From assembly GCA_026196225.1 (NCBI GenBank), contig JAPHRD010000024.1, positions 1-47,308 on the forward strand: a stretch of 47,308 nucleotides of DNA, read 5' to 3'. Below are positions 9,543-19,188 of this stretch, in pieces (positions within the stretch are counted from its first letter, which is position 1; every line of letters starts with the position of its first letter). Both the position numbers and the translations under genes were made by a program. The notes under the pieces are model-generated. The model was not told the DNA's origin. It worked only from the letters and a program-made list of their open reading frames with translations, and did not search any database. Origin of the DNA: Motiliproteus sp. GTDB taxonomy: Bacteria > Pseudomonadota > Gammaproteobacteria > Pseudomonadales > Balneatricaceae.

Positions 9543-10877
9543 ATGGCCCAGGAAGTAAACTTTGATGGACTAGTAGGACCGACCCATAACTACAGCGGTT
9601 TGTCCTTCGGTAATCTGGCGTCAGCAAAGAACCGAGCCCATAGAGCCAACCCCCGCCAAGCGGCACTTCAGGGTCTGGAGAAGATGAAACTGCTCGCTGA
9701 CATGGGACTCACTCAAGGCTTCCTGCCCCCCCATGAACGCCCTGATCTAAACACTCTGCGTCAACTGGGTTTTAGCGGATCTGACAATCAAGTGCTGAAC
9801 AAAGCCGCGAAACAATCGCCAGAGCTACTGGCCGCCTGCTGCTCCGCTTCCAGCATGTGGGCGGCCAATGCCGCAACAGTATCTCCAAGCGCTGATTGCA
9901 GTGACGGTCGGGTACACTTTTCGGTGGCCAACCTACAGAGTAATTTCCATCGCACTTTGGAGAGCGCGACTACTGCTCGGGTTTTGACTCAGGCTTTTCC
10001 CGATCCTAACCATTTTGTTCACCATCAAGCGCTTCCCGCCAGCCCCCAGTTTGGTGATGAAGGAGCTGCAAACCACAACCGTTTTTGTCGCCACCATGGA
10101 GACAGCGGAATCGAGCTCTTTGTCTACGGACAACCTGGTTCAGGGGAATCAAGGAACAGCCAGCGCTATCCGACTCGACAAAATTTGCTGGCCAGTGAAG
10201 CGATTGCCCGACGCCACGGTCTGAATCCCAAACGCACTCTTTTCGCTCAGCAAAACCCTGCGGTGATCGATCAGGGGGTGTTTCACAACGATGTTATTGC
10301 CGTCGCCAACACCAATTTATTGTTTTGCCATCAACACGCATTTGTTCACCAAGCGGCTCTGGTTAACCAATTGAATTCGTTATTGGAAGACGGATTACAG
10401 GTAATCGAAGTTGACGATCAGCAGGTCGACGTAGCTACTGCCGTGGACAGCTACCTGTTCAATAGTCAGCTAATCAATCTGAAAAACGGTGACATGTGCC
10501 TGCTGGTACCCGCCGAATGTGACCAGAACAATAAGGTTCGCCACTATCTGAAAGAGCTGGTTGCGGGAACAAATCCCATTGCCAGTTACCGGGCCGTAGA
10601 TTTACGCCAGAGCATGCGCAACGGAGGTGGGCCCGCCTGCCTAAGATTGCGCGTGGTGCTGACCGACCGAGAGCTGTCGGCAACCCATCCGACACTGCTA
10701 TTAAACGATCAAAACTACATGGCACTTAAATCCTGGATTGAGCAGCACTACCGCGACCAGCTCGATGAAACCGACTTAGCCGATCCTCAACTGCTGCTGG
10801 AAAGTCGAACAGCTTTGGACCAGTTAACCGAACTGTTGGATCTGGGATCCATCTACCCCTTCCAACAAATTTATTAA
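9543..10877 (+). CDS. astB: N-succinylarginine dihydrolase
   Basis: 444 residues, the usual length for AstB. The N-terminus VNFDGLVGPTHNYSGLSFGN is diagnostic. The catalytic groups of this amidinotransferase-fold enzyme are visible: GDEGAANHNR near residue 178, the QNPAVIDQGVFHNDVIAV block near 240-257, and Cys366 in GGGPACLRLR. It hydrolyses succinylarginine to succinylornithine, ammonia and CO2 in arginine catabolism. The ATG is preceded by GGGAGGGAG. It sits 18 bases after astD, so the two are co-translated from one transcript. astE does not follow as it does in Pseudomonas. Confidence 0.95.
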   Translation: MAQEVNFDGLVGPTHNYSGLSFGNLASAKNRAHRANPRQAALQGLEKMKLLADMGLTQGFLPPHERPDLNTLRQLGFSGSDNQVLNKAAKQSPELLAACCSASSMWAANAATVSPSADCSDGRVHFSVANLQSNFHRTLESATTARVLTQAFPDPNHFVHHQALPASPQFGDEGAANHNRFCRHHGDSGIELFVYGQPGSGESRNSQRYPTRQNLLASEAIARRHGLNPKRTLFAQQNPAVIDQGVFHNDVIAVANTNLLFCHQHAFVHQAALVNQLNSLLEDGLQVIEVDDQQVDVATAVDSYLFNSQLINLKNGDMCLLVPAECDQNNKVRHYLKELVAGTNPIASYRAVDLRQSMRNGGGPACLRLRVVLTDRELSATHPTLLLNDQNYMALKSWIEQHYRDQLDETDLADPQLLLESRTALDQLTELLDLGSIYPFQQIY

Positions 10878-11031
10878 GCCTCCTTGAGACTGCTCAAAAA
10901 ACGTTCAATACTATAGTTAGAGCCTAGGAGCGGGCTCAGGGAACGGCTTGGAACCAAAGTCATTTCAAGTAGTCTGAATAACAGCCGATAGGCTGTAGCA
11001 TACAGACCAAGATGATCGGGAGTGATCAACG

Positions 11032-11484
11032 ATGATACCAAAGCCCATCTACGAGGCATTACCCTTCTGTTACTTCTTCGCCGGAAGCGCCCTTTGGCTT
11101 TACAGTGATTCTCCGACGCAAATAATTGCAGGGGTACTGCTGTTTTGTGCCAGCGCTTTACAATGGATTTTCAGAACCAATTATCGTCGTCGTGATCGCG
11201 TAGCTGCCAATATTATTGGTCGCACCCAGAACCAGAAGATCAATCCGAAGAATCGATTGATTCTGCCCCGATGGCTCTATGAAGTTCTGCCATTTAGCTA
11301 CATTGCCTTGGGATACATCCTGTCCAATCTCACTCAACTCAGCCAGTGGCAGCTTATTTACTCCCTGGATCTGGCATTGCTGTCCTCATTTATGCTCTGC
11401 ACCGCTGGCTTTTTGGTACTGCTTTTACGGGGCGTTCACCGGTTGGCAAAGATGCCGGTGGAAGTATTTAACAAACAACCTTAA
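11032..11484 (+). CDS. Small integral membrane protein, internally repeated (copy 1)
   Basis: 150 residues; I do not recognise the family. It has four hydrophobic segments arranged as two repeats. Each repeat begins with the same signature: PIYEALPFCYFFAGS at residues 5-19 and WLYEVLPFSYIALGY at about 80-94. A basic loop (RTNYRRRDR) follows the second hydrophobic segment. The start ATG follows GGGAGTGAT. The next gene downstream encodes a diverged relative with the same layout. Function is unknown; it is presumably an inner-membrane protein. Confidence 0.72.
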   Translation: MIPKPIYEALPFCYFFAGSALWLYSDSPTQIIAGVLLFCASALQWIFRTNYRRRDRVAANIIGRTQNQKINPKNRLILPRWLYEVLPFSYIALGYILSNLTQLSQWQLIYSLDLALLSSFMLCTAGFLVLLLRGVHRLAKMPVEVFNKQP

Positions 11485-11651
11485 TCGAACAAAAAGCGCT
11501 ATCCCATTGATTATCAATCGATCGCTGCAATGGCGATGGATTGCATTGCCTAAACAGCTTCAACTAGCACCAATCAGATACTGGCCAACCTCACCAACCG
11601 CTGCTTAACTTAATAGTTCCAGAGACCATTAAGATTTTGCAGGTGGTCAAG

Positions 11652-12107
11652 ATGATAAAAAAATACGCTTACGAATCAACACCCTATGCATATTTGGCGA
11701 TTAGTTCGGTTCTATTACTGACAACCCATTCGGCACTACTGCTGTTTGGTGCTTTAGCCCTGTACATCGCCGGTGCATCCATCTGGGTTAGCCGCTCGAT
11801 GGCACGGAGTCGTCAGAGCCGCCACCACCCAGCCAGCGCCTATCTCAATCACGATATATACAGTGGAGAGCCCTTGGATCATTACCGCCGGGTCAATCGT
11901 ATACCCAGACGTGTTTACGAATACCTGCCCTTTATTTGTCTGCTGACCGCTTTTTGGTGCTATCGCTATCAGCTGACGGTGGATGAATCAGTGCTAATCT
12001 GGCCATCCATGATACTGTTCACCATCGCCGGTCTATGGATCTGGACCATGCGAGCCTATTTTCGGGGATATCATCGATCTCATTCGGTTTCACAATTATT
12101 GAGCTGA
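11652..12107 (+). CDS. Small integral membrane protein, internally repeated (copy 2)
   Basis: 151 residues from the ATG at 11652, which follows AGGTGG (11641-11646) by 5 bases; the in-frame TTG at 11637 lacks such a site. It has four hydrophobic segments in two halves. Each half starts with the signature shared with the upstream protein: YAYESTPYAYLAI near residue 5 and RVYEYLPFICLLT near 87. Between them is a basic, polar loop (SRSMARSRQSRHH). Its stop is 7 bases before the gamma-glutamylcyclotransferase-like gene, so the two are probably coupled. Function unknown. Confidence 0.72.
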   Translation: MIKKYAYESTPYAYLAISSVLLLTTHSALLLFGALALYIAGASIWVSRSMARSRQSRHHPASAYLNHDIYSGEPLDHYRRVNRIPRRVYEYLPFICLLTAFWCYRYQLTVDESVLIWPSMILFTIAGLWIWTMRAYFRGYHRSHSVSQLLS

Positions 12108-12114
12108 TAAAGCG

Positions 12115-12687
12115 GTGAGGACTGTTATCGAAAACACAGATATCTATCTTGCCTACGGCTCCAATCTACACCCACACCGATTACTTCAGCGTCTGCCTGG
12201 AAGCGAACTGATAGGAACGTTGAGCATCCCAGGATTCACCCTGCGTTTTCACAAACGGGGACAAGATGGTTCGGGCAAGTGCAATCTTATTCCTGCGGCC
12301 TGGAGTTGCAGCTACGGGGCGCTTTATCGACTCTCTGTAGAACACTGGCCGATATTGGATGAGCTGGAAGGAGGCTATAGGCGGACGGAATTGCTGTTGG
12401 AATTTCGGGGACAAACACTGCCGGCTTTTACTTATCTTGCTGAACCTGAATTGGTTGATGACGCCATCAAGCCGTTCGATTGGTACTTGCAGCTAGTACG
12501 GTGCGGCGTCGATTATCTACAACTGCCACTACCGAACGGACTGGATCTGGACCAGATACCCACAATCGAAGATGAAGACAGTAAACGCTACCAACACAAC
12601 CAGCAGTTAGTTAGTGAGTTGAAGGGATATAAAGAACCGGTCGCCACCTTGACCAGAGGGTCACTGATCGGAGTTACTGGCGGCTGA
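12115..12687 (+). CDS. Gamma-glutamylcyclotransferase-fold protein
   Basis: 190 residues starting at GTG. The hallmark substrate-binding loop YLAYGSNLHPHRL lies at 11-23, and the catalytic glutamate is likely Glu85 in LDELEGGYRR. Family members cyclise gamma-glutamyl groups, releasing 5-oxoproline, or act on gamma-glutamylamines; the substrate here is unknown. It lies 7 bases downstream of the second membrane-protein gene. The Shine-Dalgarno for the GTG is weak, but the YGSN motif close to the N-terminus fits this start. Confidence 0.82.
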   Translation: MRTVIENTDIYLAYGSNLHPHRLLQRLPGSELIGTLSIPGFTLRFHKRGQDGSGKCNLIPAAWSCSYGALYRLSVEHWPILDELEGGYRRTELLLEFRGQTLPAFTYLAEPELVDDAIKPFDWYLQLVRCGVDYLQLPLPNGLDLDQIPTIEDEDSKRYQHNQQLVSELKGYKEPVATLTRGSLIGVTGG

Positions 12688-12716
12688 CCGGACAGATGGT
12701 ATTAGGCAAGCGAGTG

Positions 12717-13127
12717 TTATTCGCCCGCTTCAACGATCTCGTAGCTATGGCTGATCTCAACACCACCACGTTCCAGCATCAACGATGCGGAGCAAAATTT
12801 CTCTGCTGATAAACGCACGGCTTTGCTGACCTGGGGTTCTTTCAGATTACGACCGGTCACCACAAATTTAACGTGGATCTTGGTAAAAACCGCTGGTACC
12901 TCATCGGCCCTTTCGGCATCGATTTCAGCAACACAGTCCACCACATCCTGACGAGACTTCTTGAGAATATTGAGCACGTCGTAACTGGTACAACCTCCCA
13001 GCCCCACCAGCAGCAGCTCCATCGGACGCGGACCAGCTTTCTGCTCGCCGTCCACCATCACTTCAAATCCGGAACCGGTTGTTGCCTTAAAACGGACGTC
13101 CCCATCCCATGCTATCTTTGCCTGCAT
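12717..13127 (-). CDS. OsmC/YhfA-family protein
   Basis: 136 residues, typical for the single-domain OsmC family. The two conserved cysteines are present: Cys46 in LVGLGGCTSYDV and Cys112 in EKFCSASLML, separated by the family's usual helix and strand. OsmC proteins are thiol-dependent peroxidases; the YhfA subgroup, with MELLLVGLGGCT, is less well characterised. It lies immediately downstream of trpC (17 bases) on the same strand and may be read with the trpGDC transcript. This placement is also seen in Pseudomonas-like genomes as far as I recall. Confidence 0.88.
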   Translation of the reverse strand: MQAKIAWDGDVRFKATTGSGFEVMVDGEQKAGPRPMELLLVGLGGCTSYDVLNILKKSRQDVVDCVAEIDAERADEVPAVFTKIHVKFVVTGRNLKEPQVSKAVRLSAEKFCSASLMLERGGVEISHSYEIVEAGE

Positions 13128-13144
13128 TTTACGTTTCTACCTTG

Positions 13145-13951
13145 TTAACTAAATAGTTGCTGCAACTGTTGACCTGGATCTTCAGCGCGCATAAAGGCTT
13201 CACCCACCAAGAAGGCGTTGACCTGATGATCTCGCATTGCCTGAACGTCCTCACCACTAACGATACCGCTTTCGGTCACGACAATGCGATCCTCAGGAAT
13301 CTGATCCAGCAATTTGAAGGTATTTTCGAGACTGACTTCAAAACTGTGTAGATCACGATTGTTGATTCCAATCAGACGGGTGTCCAGCTTAAGGGTACGC
13401 TGCAGCTCTTCCTGATTGTGAACTTCGATCAGCACATCCATACCCAACGACACCGCCAGGTCATTTAGCGCTGCCATATCAGCATCGTTAAGCGCAGCGG
13501 CGATCAACAAAATGCAATCGGCACCCATGGCCCGAGCTTCATAGACCTGATAAGGATCGATAATAAAATCTTTACGGATCACCGGTAGACTGCAAGCTGC
13601 TCGTGCCTGGCGCAGATAATCGGTGCACCCCTGGAAGAAATCCACATCGGTCAGCACCGACAGACAACAGGCGCCACCGCTCTCATAGCTACGTGCGATC
13701 TCCGCAGGATCAAAATGTTCACGGATCACCCCTTTGCTGGGAGAGGCTTTCTTCGCCTCGGCGATAACCGCTGAACGTCCTGCAGCCAAAGCACGCTCCA
13801 TAGAGGCGATAAAACCCCGTGGGGCCCATTCACCACTGCGATTCGCTTCGATCTGAGCCTGAAGATCTTCCATGGATTGAACAGCAGAATTTTCTGCGAT
13901 CTCTTCGCGTTTACGTTGCAGGATCTTCAATAAGATTGTTGGTGTATTCAT
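13145..13951 (-). CDS. trpC: Indole-3-glycerol-phosphate synthase
   Basis: 268 residues, a monofunctional TrpC barrel. Diagnostic motifs in order are [13 protein letters not shown] (catalytic Lys and phosphate region), [36 protein letters not shown] and [13 protein letters not shown]. It converts carboxyphenylamino-deoxyribulose phosphate to indole-3-glycerol phosphate in tryptophan synthesis. It is not fused to TrpF, unlike in E. coli. It lies 17 bases after trpD in the order trpG-trpD-trpC, as in Pseudomonas. Confidence 0.97.
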   Translation of the reverse strand: MNTPTILLKILQRKREEIAENSAVQSMEDLQAQIEANRSGEWAPRGFIASMERALAAGRSAVIAEAKKASPSKGVIREHFDPAEIARSYESGGACCLSVLTDVDFFQGCTDYLRQARAACSLPVIRKDFIIDPYQVYEARAMGADCILLIAAALNDADMAALNDLAVSLGMDVLIEVHNQEELQRTLKLDTRLIGINNRDLHSFEVSLENTFKLLDQIPEDRIVVTESGIVSGEDVQAMRDHQVNAFLVGEAFMRAEDPGQQLQQLFS

Positions 13952-13968
13952 GAAAAATAGTATTCCCG

Positions 13969-14988
13969 TTACGCCAGCGACTGAGTATAGGTCACCAGCT
14001 GATCCAGTTTGGCTAGCGCCTCACCGGATTGCAGCAGTTGCGCCGCTTGTTGCACGCCATCGGCAAGGCTATCTGCCAGACCACTGACATAGATCGCCGC
14101 ACCGGCATTGAGTTTAATAATATCTGCCGCAGCCCCCGGCTCTCCCGCCAAAGCTTGCCGGATCAACACCAGACTGGCCTCGGAATCAGCCACCACCAGA
14201 CCATCCAGCGGTGAGACATCCAGTCCGAACTGTTGCGGCTCAAGCTGGTATTCGCGGATCTCTCCATCGACCAGTTCCGCCACATAGGTCGCACCGGAAA
14301 CGGTAATCTCGTCCAGTCCATCTGCCGCATGCACCACCATCACGTGATGGCTGCCTAATCGCTGCAAGACCTCAGCGATAGGACGCACCAGTTCGCGCTT
14401 AAATACCCCCAGCACCTGATTGGGAGCACCAGCAGGGTTAGTCAGGGGACCCAGCACATTGAAAACCGTGCGAACCCCCATCTCTTTGCGAGGACCGATA
14501 GCATGTTTCATAGCGCTGTGATGAGCCGGCGCAAACATAAAGCCAACGCCAATCTGCTCCACACAGCTGGCCACTTGTTCAGGTTTCAGGGCCAGATTGA
14601 CGCCAGCAGATTCCAGCACGTCCGCACTACCGGTGGAACTGGAGATCGAACGGTTACCGTGTTTCGCCACGGAACCACCGGCAGCGGCAACGACAAAAGC
14701 CGAAGCGGTAGAAACATTGAAGATGCCAGCCCCATCACCACCGGTACCACAGGTATCAACCACGTGATCGCCAACAACTTTGACGCCGGAAGCCAGCTCT
14801 CGCATCACCTGTGCTGCGCCAGCAATCTCTTCAACGGTCTCACCTTTGATACGCAGCGCCACCAGAAAACCACCAATCTGTGCCGGGGTTGCTTCACCGG
14901 TCATGATTTGACGCATAATCCCTTGCATCTGCTCGCTATTAAGGTCGTGGCCATCTATCAAATGCTGAATCGCGGATTGGATGTTCAT
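13969..14988 (-). CDS. trpD: Anthranilate phosphoribosyltransferase
   Basis: 339 residues. The phosphoribosylpyrophosphate-binding signature [17 protein letters not shown] is present, followed by [19 protein letters not shown] and [18 protein letters not shown]. These are the classic class IV phosphoribosyltransferase motifs. The enzyme joins anthranilate to PRPP in the second step of tryptophan synthesis. It is separate from TrpG (not fused as in E. coli) and lies 34 bases after it. Confidence 0.97.
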   Translation of the reverse strand: MNIQSAIQHLIDGHDLNSEQMQGIMRQIMTGEATPAQIGGFLVALRIKGETVEEIAGAAQVMRELASGVKVVGDHVVDTCGTGGDGAGIFNVSTASAFVVAAAGGSVAKHGNRSISSSTGSADVLESAGVNLALKPEQVASCVEQIGVGFMFAPAHHSAMKHAIGPRKEMGVRTVFNVLGPLTNPAGAPNQVLGVFKRELVRPIAEVLQRLGSHHVMVVHAADGLDEITVSGATYVAELVDGEIREYQLEPQQFGLDVSPLDGLVVADSEASLVLIRQALAGEPGAAADIIKLNAGAAIYVSGLADSLADGVQQAAQLLQSGEALAKLDQLVTYTQSLA

Positions 14989-15022
14989 TGATGATCTCCA
15001 GTAATGAGATAACTAATTCGGC

Positions 15023-15601
15023 TTAACGTTGGAGGAAGTTACGCAGCATATCGTGACCGTGTTCAGTCAAAATCGACTCGGGGTGAAACTGCACCCCTTC
15101 GATATCCAGACTCTTGTGACGCACCCCCATAATTTCTTCGATCTCTCCATCCTCGGTCTGGGTCCAGGCGGTGACTTCCAAGCACTCAGGCAGAGTTGCT
15201 TGATCGATAACAAGGGAGTGGTAACGAGTGGCTTCAAAAGGGTTGTTCAGGCCTTTAAAAACACCGCTGTCACGGTGATAAACCTTGGAAATTTTACCGT
15301 GCATCACGGCACCGGCACGGACAATATCACCACCAAATGCCTGACCGATACTTTGGTGACCTAGGCAGATCCCGAGAATCGGTAACTTGCCAGCAAAATG
15401 CTCGATGGCAGCAACGGATATACCCGCTTCATTAGGAGTACAAGGGCCAGGAGAAACCACGAGATGATCGGGTTTCATATCCTCGATCTGTTGGACGGTT
15501 ATTTCGTCGTTTCGAAAAACCCGAACGTCGGCACCCAGTTCACCAAAATACTGGACGACGTTATAGGTAAAAGAGTCGTAATTATCGATCATCAATAACA
15601 T
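15023..15601 (-). CDS. trpG: Anthranilate synthase component II (glutamine amidotransferase)
   Basis: 192 residues from the ATG at 15601 ([14 protein letters not shown]), the conserved family start; the longer frame to 15640 adds an unlikely 13 residues. This is a class I glutamine amidotransferase with nucleophile Cys79 in LGICLGHQS and the His/Glu pair in GVQFHPESI near residue 170. It supplies ammonia to TrpE. trpE is not in the window, which fits the split trp layout of pseudomonads. The close relative PabA cannot be excluded by sequence alone, but the trpDC context favours TrpG. The 240 bases upstream hold no gene that I can see. Confidence 0.93.
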   Translation of the reverse strand: MLLMIDNYDSFTYNVVQYFGELGADVRVFRNDEITVQQIEDMKPDHLVVSPGPCTPNEAGISVAAIEHFAGKLPILGICLGHQSIGQAFGGDIVRAGAVMHGKISKVYHRDSGVFKGLNNPFEATRYHSLVIDQATLPECLEVTAWTQTEDGEIEEIMGVRHKSLDIEGVQFHPESILTEHGHDMLRNFLQR

Positions 15602-15841
15602 AACTGAATTTCCCGGAGCTGCTCTGTAACTGAAAGACAAACAAGGTTGAGGGGCGCGATAGACTATCGCCAGCAGTAACTATCCGCCGACAGCAAATGC
15701 TGGTGAAAGATGGATTCTGACCTTGTTTTCATCGCTCCAGGCTCCTGCTTCTTCCAATTGAGCACGGCAGTATATCACCGACCCGACAGATCCGGCACCT
15801 CCAAGGTTATGGCGGCGAATAATTAACGCAATCGCCTTGGT

Positions 15842-16855
15842 TCAGGCGTAGAACAGCTCCATATCTAGTGTCGACTCCCGGCCTACCCTCATTGCGTTGT
15901 CCTGCAACCACCTTTCAGTATGACTGCGCCCCAGCGCTTTGAGATTAAGGAGAAAATCCAGCCGGGTGTTGTACTTGCTGGCTCGAGGAAGCTGGGCCAT
16001 GGTTTTATCGGATTCGATCAGGTGAAAGTTCAGTGACTTCAGGCGACGTTCCACCCCTCCCTGAAACCAGCGTCGACGGCCCTCAAGTTGGCGGCCATGG
16101 GCGATCGCCCGCATCTCACGTAAAAAAGTGCTGTTGAAGCCAAATTCGCTGATCCGTTCGGCGATAGAATGAGCAGAGGTGGGCAGCTGATCCCGTTCCA
16201 GGGGCTGCAGCATTACGATCAAAATATCCCGGTTATCGCACTCATGAACCAATGGGTAGATGGCCGGGTTGCCCGAATAACCGCCATCCCAATAGAATTC
16301 TCCATCTACCTCAATTGCCTGGTGAATCGTCGGTAGACAGGCCGAGGCCAGCATTCGAGCCTCATCGAGCTCCCACTCCCGGAACAACTTGATCTTCCCA
16401 GATCGAACCGATGTTGCTGCAATAAACAGTTTGAAGGGACTTTCACGCCGAATCTGTTCGAAATCGACCATATCACTTATCAAACGCCGCAATGGATTTA
16501 TATCGAGTGGATTCAGGTTATAGGGGGATGCCTGGTTGCAAACCTGTAACAAAGTCTGTCCCATGGCATGATTGAGCCTATTACCTAGCTCGCTTGAGGT
16601 CGGTTCTATCCATTGAGTCAGAGATTTTTCTGCCACGCGGTGCCAAAATTCCGCTAGTTTGCTCTGGGCGCCCTGATGTTTATCCAGCAACCAGCCCTGA
16701 GTCAGCATCAAGGCATTCATGGCTCCAGCACTAGTACCGCTGACCGCTTCAAAACTTATTGCTGACTCTTCCAACAGACGATCCAGAACACCCCAGGTAA
16801 AGGCGCCATGGGCACCGCCACCCTGTAATGCCAGATTAAGATGCTGAACGCTCAT
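15842..16855 (-). CDS. Patatin-like phospholipase
   Basis: 337 residues from the ATG at 16855, preceded by AAAGGAGG; the longer frame to 16900 is less likely. Patatin motifs are complete: the oxyanion loop GGGAHG (12-17), the nucleophile Ser42 in GTSAG, and Asp190 of the dyad in DGGYSGNPA. There is no signal peptide or membrane segment, so it is probably cytoplasmic or delivered by another route. Family members hydrolyse acyl chains from phospholipids. It stands between the LysR gene and trpG with about 200 bases on each side and is likely its own transcription unit. Confidence 0.9.
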   Translation of the reverse strand: MSVQHLNLALQGGGAHGAFTWGVLDRLLEESAISFEAVSGTSAGAMNALMLTQGWLLDKHQGAQSKLAEFWHRVAEKSLTQWIEPTSSELGNRLNHAMGQTLLQVCNQASPYNLNPLDINPLRRLISDMVDFEQIRRESPFKLFIAATSVRSGKIKLFREWELDEARMLASACLPTIHQAIEVDGEFYWDGGYSGNPAIYPLVHECDNRDILIVMLQPLERDQLPTSAHSIAERISEFGFNSTFLREMRAIAHGRQLEGRRRWFQGGVERRLKSLNFHLIESDKTMAQLPRASKYNTRLDFLLNLKALGRSHTERWLQDNAMRVGRESTLDMELFYA

Positions 16856-17056
16856 CCTGTGCCTCCTTTCAATTTGTGCACTGCACAAACTTAGCGACAA
16901 TGGAGGTAACCTGTCAACCTTTGGGGAAGATATTAACCTAGTCGTAACATAGGAAATAAGTCTTTGTATTTACTGAACTTAAGTGAGAACCGAATAAATA
17001 CTCGTAACTTAACCAACTGAAAGCAAAGCACAATTTTTGATCAAAACAATTATCCG

Positions 17057-17989
17057 CTAAGAAGGAGGCTGAGAAAGCGGTAATAGATCGTCGTCCTCCT
17101 CACCAGCCCCTTTGATCGCCTCCAAAATCCACTCCCTAAACACCGTCATACCGTGGCTCATGGGGCGAGATTCAGGCAACACCAGATAAAAGGCGCTGTG
17201 GGTATCCAAAGAGATATCAAAGGGCACAGTCAGGGCGCCGGAGCGAAGCTCCTTCGACACCAGGTGCTTGTCGGCCAGGGCGATCCCGAGCCCTTCTACA
17301 GCGGCGGCTGTGGCCAGAGAGGTGCTGGAGAAACGCAGCTCCTTACCAAATCCGACTTCGTCAATGCCCGCCGAACGCAGCAGAACCCGCCACTCATCAA
17401 GACGGGTATTCACCTGGATCAGCGTATGGTGGCGAAGATCATCAATCGCTTTTAGTGGGTGCTTCCCCTGCAACAGTGCCGGACTGCACACCGGTACAAC
17501 GGTCATCCCCAACAAGAAATCAAATTTAACCCCTAACCAATCTCCGGTACCGAAACGCACTGCCATATCAATATCCGTGTGCTCGAAATCAACCGCATCC
17601 ATGGAGGCACTGAGTCTCAGCTCGACTTCAGGAAACTGTTCCTGGAACTGGGAAAGGCGCGGCATCAGCCAACGGGTTAGAAACGCAGGAGCGACACTCA
17701 GGGTGACAGCACCAGAATTGGGATTGGCTACCAGGCGGCGGGTGGCGGCATCGATTTCATCCAGAGCATGCTGGATCGATGGCAAATATTTTTCACCTGC
17801 ATTAGTCAGATCGACCCGCCGTTTGTTACGCCGAAACAGCTTGAGATCAAGAAACTCTTCCAGTGACTTAATCTGATGACTGATAGCCGAAGGAGTCACG
17901 TACAACTCCTCAGCCGCTTTGTTAAAGCTACCGTGGCGAGCAGCAGCCTCGAATGCTCTAAGGGCGTTAAGTGGGGGAAGACGTCTCAT
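17057..17989 (-). CDS. LysR-family transcriptional regulator, GcvA-like
   Basis: 310 residues. The N-terminal winged helix (LPPLNALRAFEAAARHGSFN, with AAEELYVTPSAISHQIKSLE following) matches the GcvA subgroup. A periplasmic-binding-protein-like effector domain covers about 90-295. GcvA itself controls glycine cleavage, but many paralogues have other targets. It is divergent from the small gene at 18238, the usual arrangement for a LysR regulator and its target, with a 248-base shared intergenic region. The effector is unknown. Confidence 0.92.
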   Translation of the reverse strand: MRRLPPLNALRAFEAAARHGSFNKAAEELYVTPSAISHQIKSLEEFLDLKLFRRNKRRVDLTNAGEKYLPSIQHALDEIDAATRRLVANPNSGAVTLSVAPAFLTRWLMPRLSQFQEQFPEVELRLSASMDAVDFEHTDIDMAVRFGTGDWLGVKFDFLLGMTVVPVCSPALLQGKHPLKAIDDLRHHTLIQVNTRLDEWRVLLRSAGIDEVGFGKELRFSSTSLATAAAVEGLGIALADKHLVSKELRSGALTVPFDISLDTHSAFYLVLPESRPMSHGMTVFREWILEAIKGAGEEDDDLLPLSQPPS

Positions 17990-18237
17990 GACACAAAAAC
18001 CTAAGATGAATTAATCTCACCATTTTGCTGAAAAAGCGTCGTTTGTGCAATACACCATCGATCCCTAGTATGGCATCCCGAAAGGCACAGAAATCTCAGC
18101 AACCATCAGACATATTGCGATTTATCATAAAAGTACCGATATTCGCTGAGATATATGAAAGCCCTATGACGAAATATGAAACATTTAGTTTCAGCAAGAT
18201 TATCTCAACTGTTTAATGAATTTATTTGGTGAATAAG

Positions 18238-18480
18238 ATGTACGACAACAGCAACTTGGTAGAGCAAACTGATCTGGACGTTAAATTTAAAGCTGACGGC
18301 AGCATCGATGTAGATTATTACCTCACCAAGGCAAAGGCAGAGCGTTCCGCCTTTATCGTCGATGCCATTCGCTCCCTGTTCGTTTCTAAGGACAAGCAGG
18401 AAGAAAAAGTAACTCTCGGTTCCTTTGCACGTGAGCGCATTCAGGTTCTGGGTTACCAGAAGATGACTCTGGAGTTCTAA
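18238..18480 (+). CDS. Small hypothetical protein divergent from the LysR gene (80 aa)
   Basis: 80 residues from the ATG at 18238 (GGTGA 5 bases upstream); an in-frame TTG at 18226 would add four residues. I do not recognise the family. It is soluble, with an acidic start, the stretch DGSIDVDYYLTKAKAERSAF and an amphipathic helix (FIVDAIRSLF). The C-terminus ends MTLEF. It resembles in size and setting the short proteins often divergent from GcvA-like regulators, but it lacks a clear DUF1127 motif. A hairpin follows its stop. It is likely a real single-gene unit, possibly controlled by the adjacent regulator. Confidence 0.68.
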   Translation: MYDNSNLVEQTDLDVKFKADGSIDVDYYLTKAKAERSAFIVDAIRSLFVSKDKQEEKVTLGSFARERIQVLGYQKMTLEF

Positions 18481-18500
18481 TAGAACCCCAGTGCGACAAC

Positions 18501-18537
18501 GCCAGCCTCTATCGACATCTGCGCCACCGAGGCTGGC
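18501..18537 (+). terminator. Hairpin after the 80-residue protein gene
   Basis: Perfect 9-base stem GCCAGCCTC (18501-18509) and GAGGCTGGC (18529-18537) with a 19-base loop, 20 bases after the stop codon. The T run normally expected of an intrinsic terminator is poor, so it may be a terminator or a stability hairpin. Confidence 0.45.
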
Positions 18538-18648
18538 ACCATTATCCAACACAGATTTCCCTAACATCCCACGTTTTCTAGCTCCTCTGACGTTTTCCAA
18601 TCCCCGTGCCATACTCTAGTAAGTCACAAGCGACTTCGGAGAGAGCTA

Positions 18649-19188
18649 ATGAAACGGCTTTACTACCTGACCCAGGATCTGCAACTCACCCGCAAGATTT
18701 CCGATGATATCCATCAGGCCGGCATCACTGACTGGCACTTCCGGGTCGTCTGCAAAGACCCCAGCGGTCTTTACCAACAGCAGATTCATTCTGCTAGCCC
18801 CTTTATTCGACTCGATATTATCCACACCGCTGAACGTGGAGGGATGATAGGCACCCTGTTTGGAGGTGTCCTGGCAGGCTCCTTACTACTGCTCAATCCA
18901 CCGGGATTCCCAATGGATCTGAAGATGTTCTCACTGATTATTGCAATTTGCTGCCTGGGTGGGTTTTGGATGGGCGCCAGCGCTGGAACTTCCCGCGAAA
19001 ACTATAAGATCGCGCCTTTTCACGATCAGATAGAAGCGGGCCAGTATTTGATTATTATCGATGTCAGCAAGTCTCAGGAAAGCGCCGTTCGAAATGCCAT
19101 AAGTCATTACCCGGAAGCCAAGCTCGAAGCCGAAGGCACCAGTACGAGCAACCCCTTTCGCAACCAGGAGCCGACCCAGCAAACTTAA
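18649..19188 (+). CDS. Hypothetical inner-membrane protein
   Basis: 179 residues; the family is not named with certainty. It has an N-terminal soluble part starting MKRLYYLTQDLQLTRKISDD, two glycine-rich transmembrane segments at about 66-83 and 91-112, then a soluble domain with HDQIEAGQYLIIIDVSKSQE. The layout recalls small DUF1269-like or stress-associated membrane proteins whose HxQIExGxYLxxIDV stretch is conserved. It has a good Shine-Dalgarno (GGAGAGAG) 5 bases before the ATG. No functional residues can be named. Confidence 0.7.
   Translation: MKRLYYLTQDLQLTRKISDDIHQAGITDWHFRVVCKDPSGLYQQQIHSASPFIRLDIIHTAERGGMIGTLFGGVLAGSLLLLNPPGFPMDLKMFSLIIAICCLGGFWMGASAGTSRENYKIAPFHDQIEAGQYLIIIDVSKSQESAVRNAISHYPEAKLEAEGTSTSNPFRNQEPTQQT

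Noticed and set aside
15801-15841. Imperfect hairpin CCAAGG...CCTTGG between patatin and trpG as a terminator
   Set aside because: The stem is interrupted and has no T run, so termination cannot be supported.
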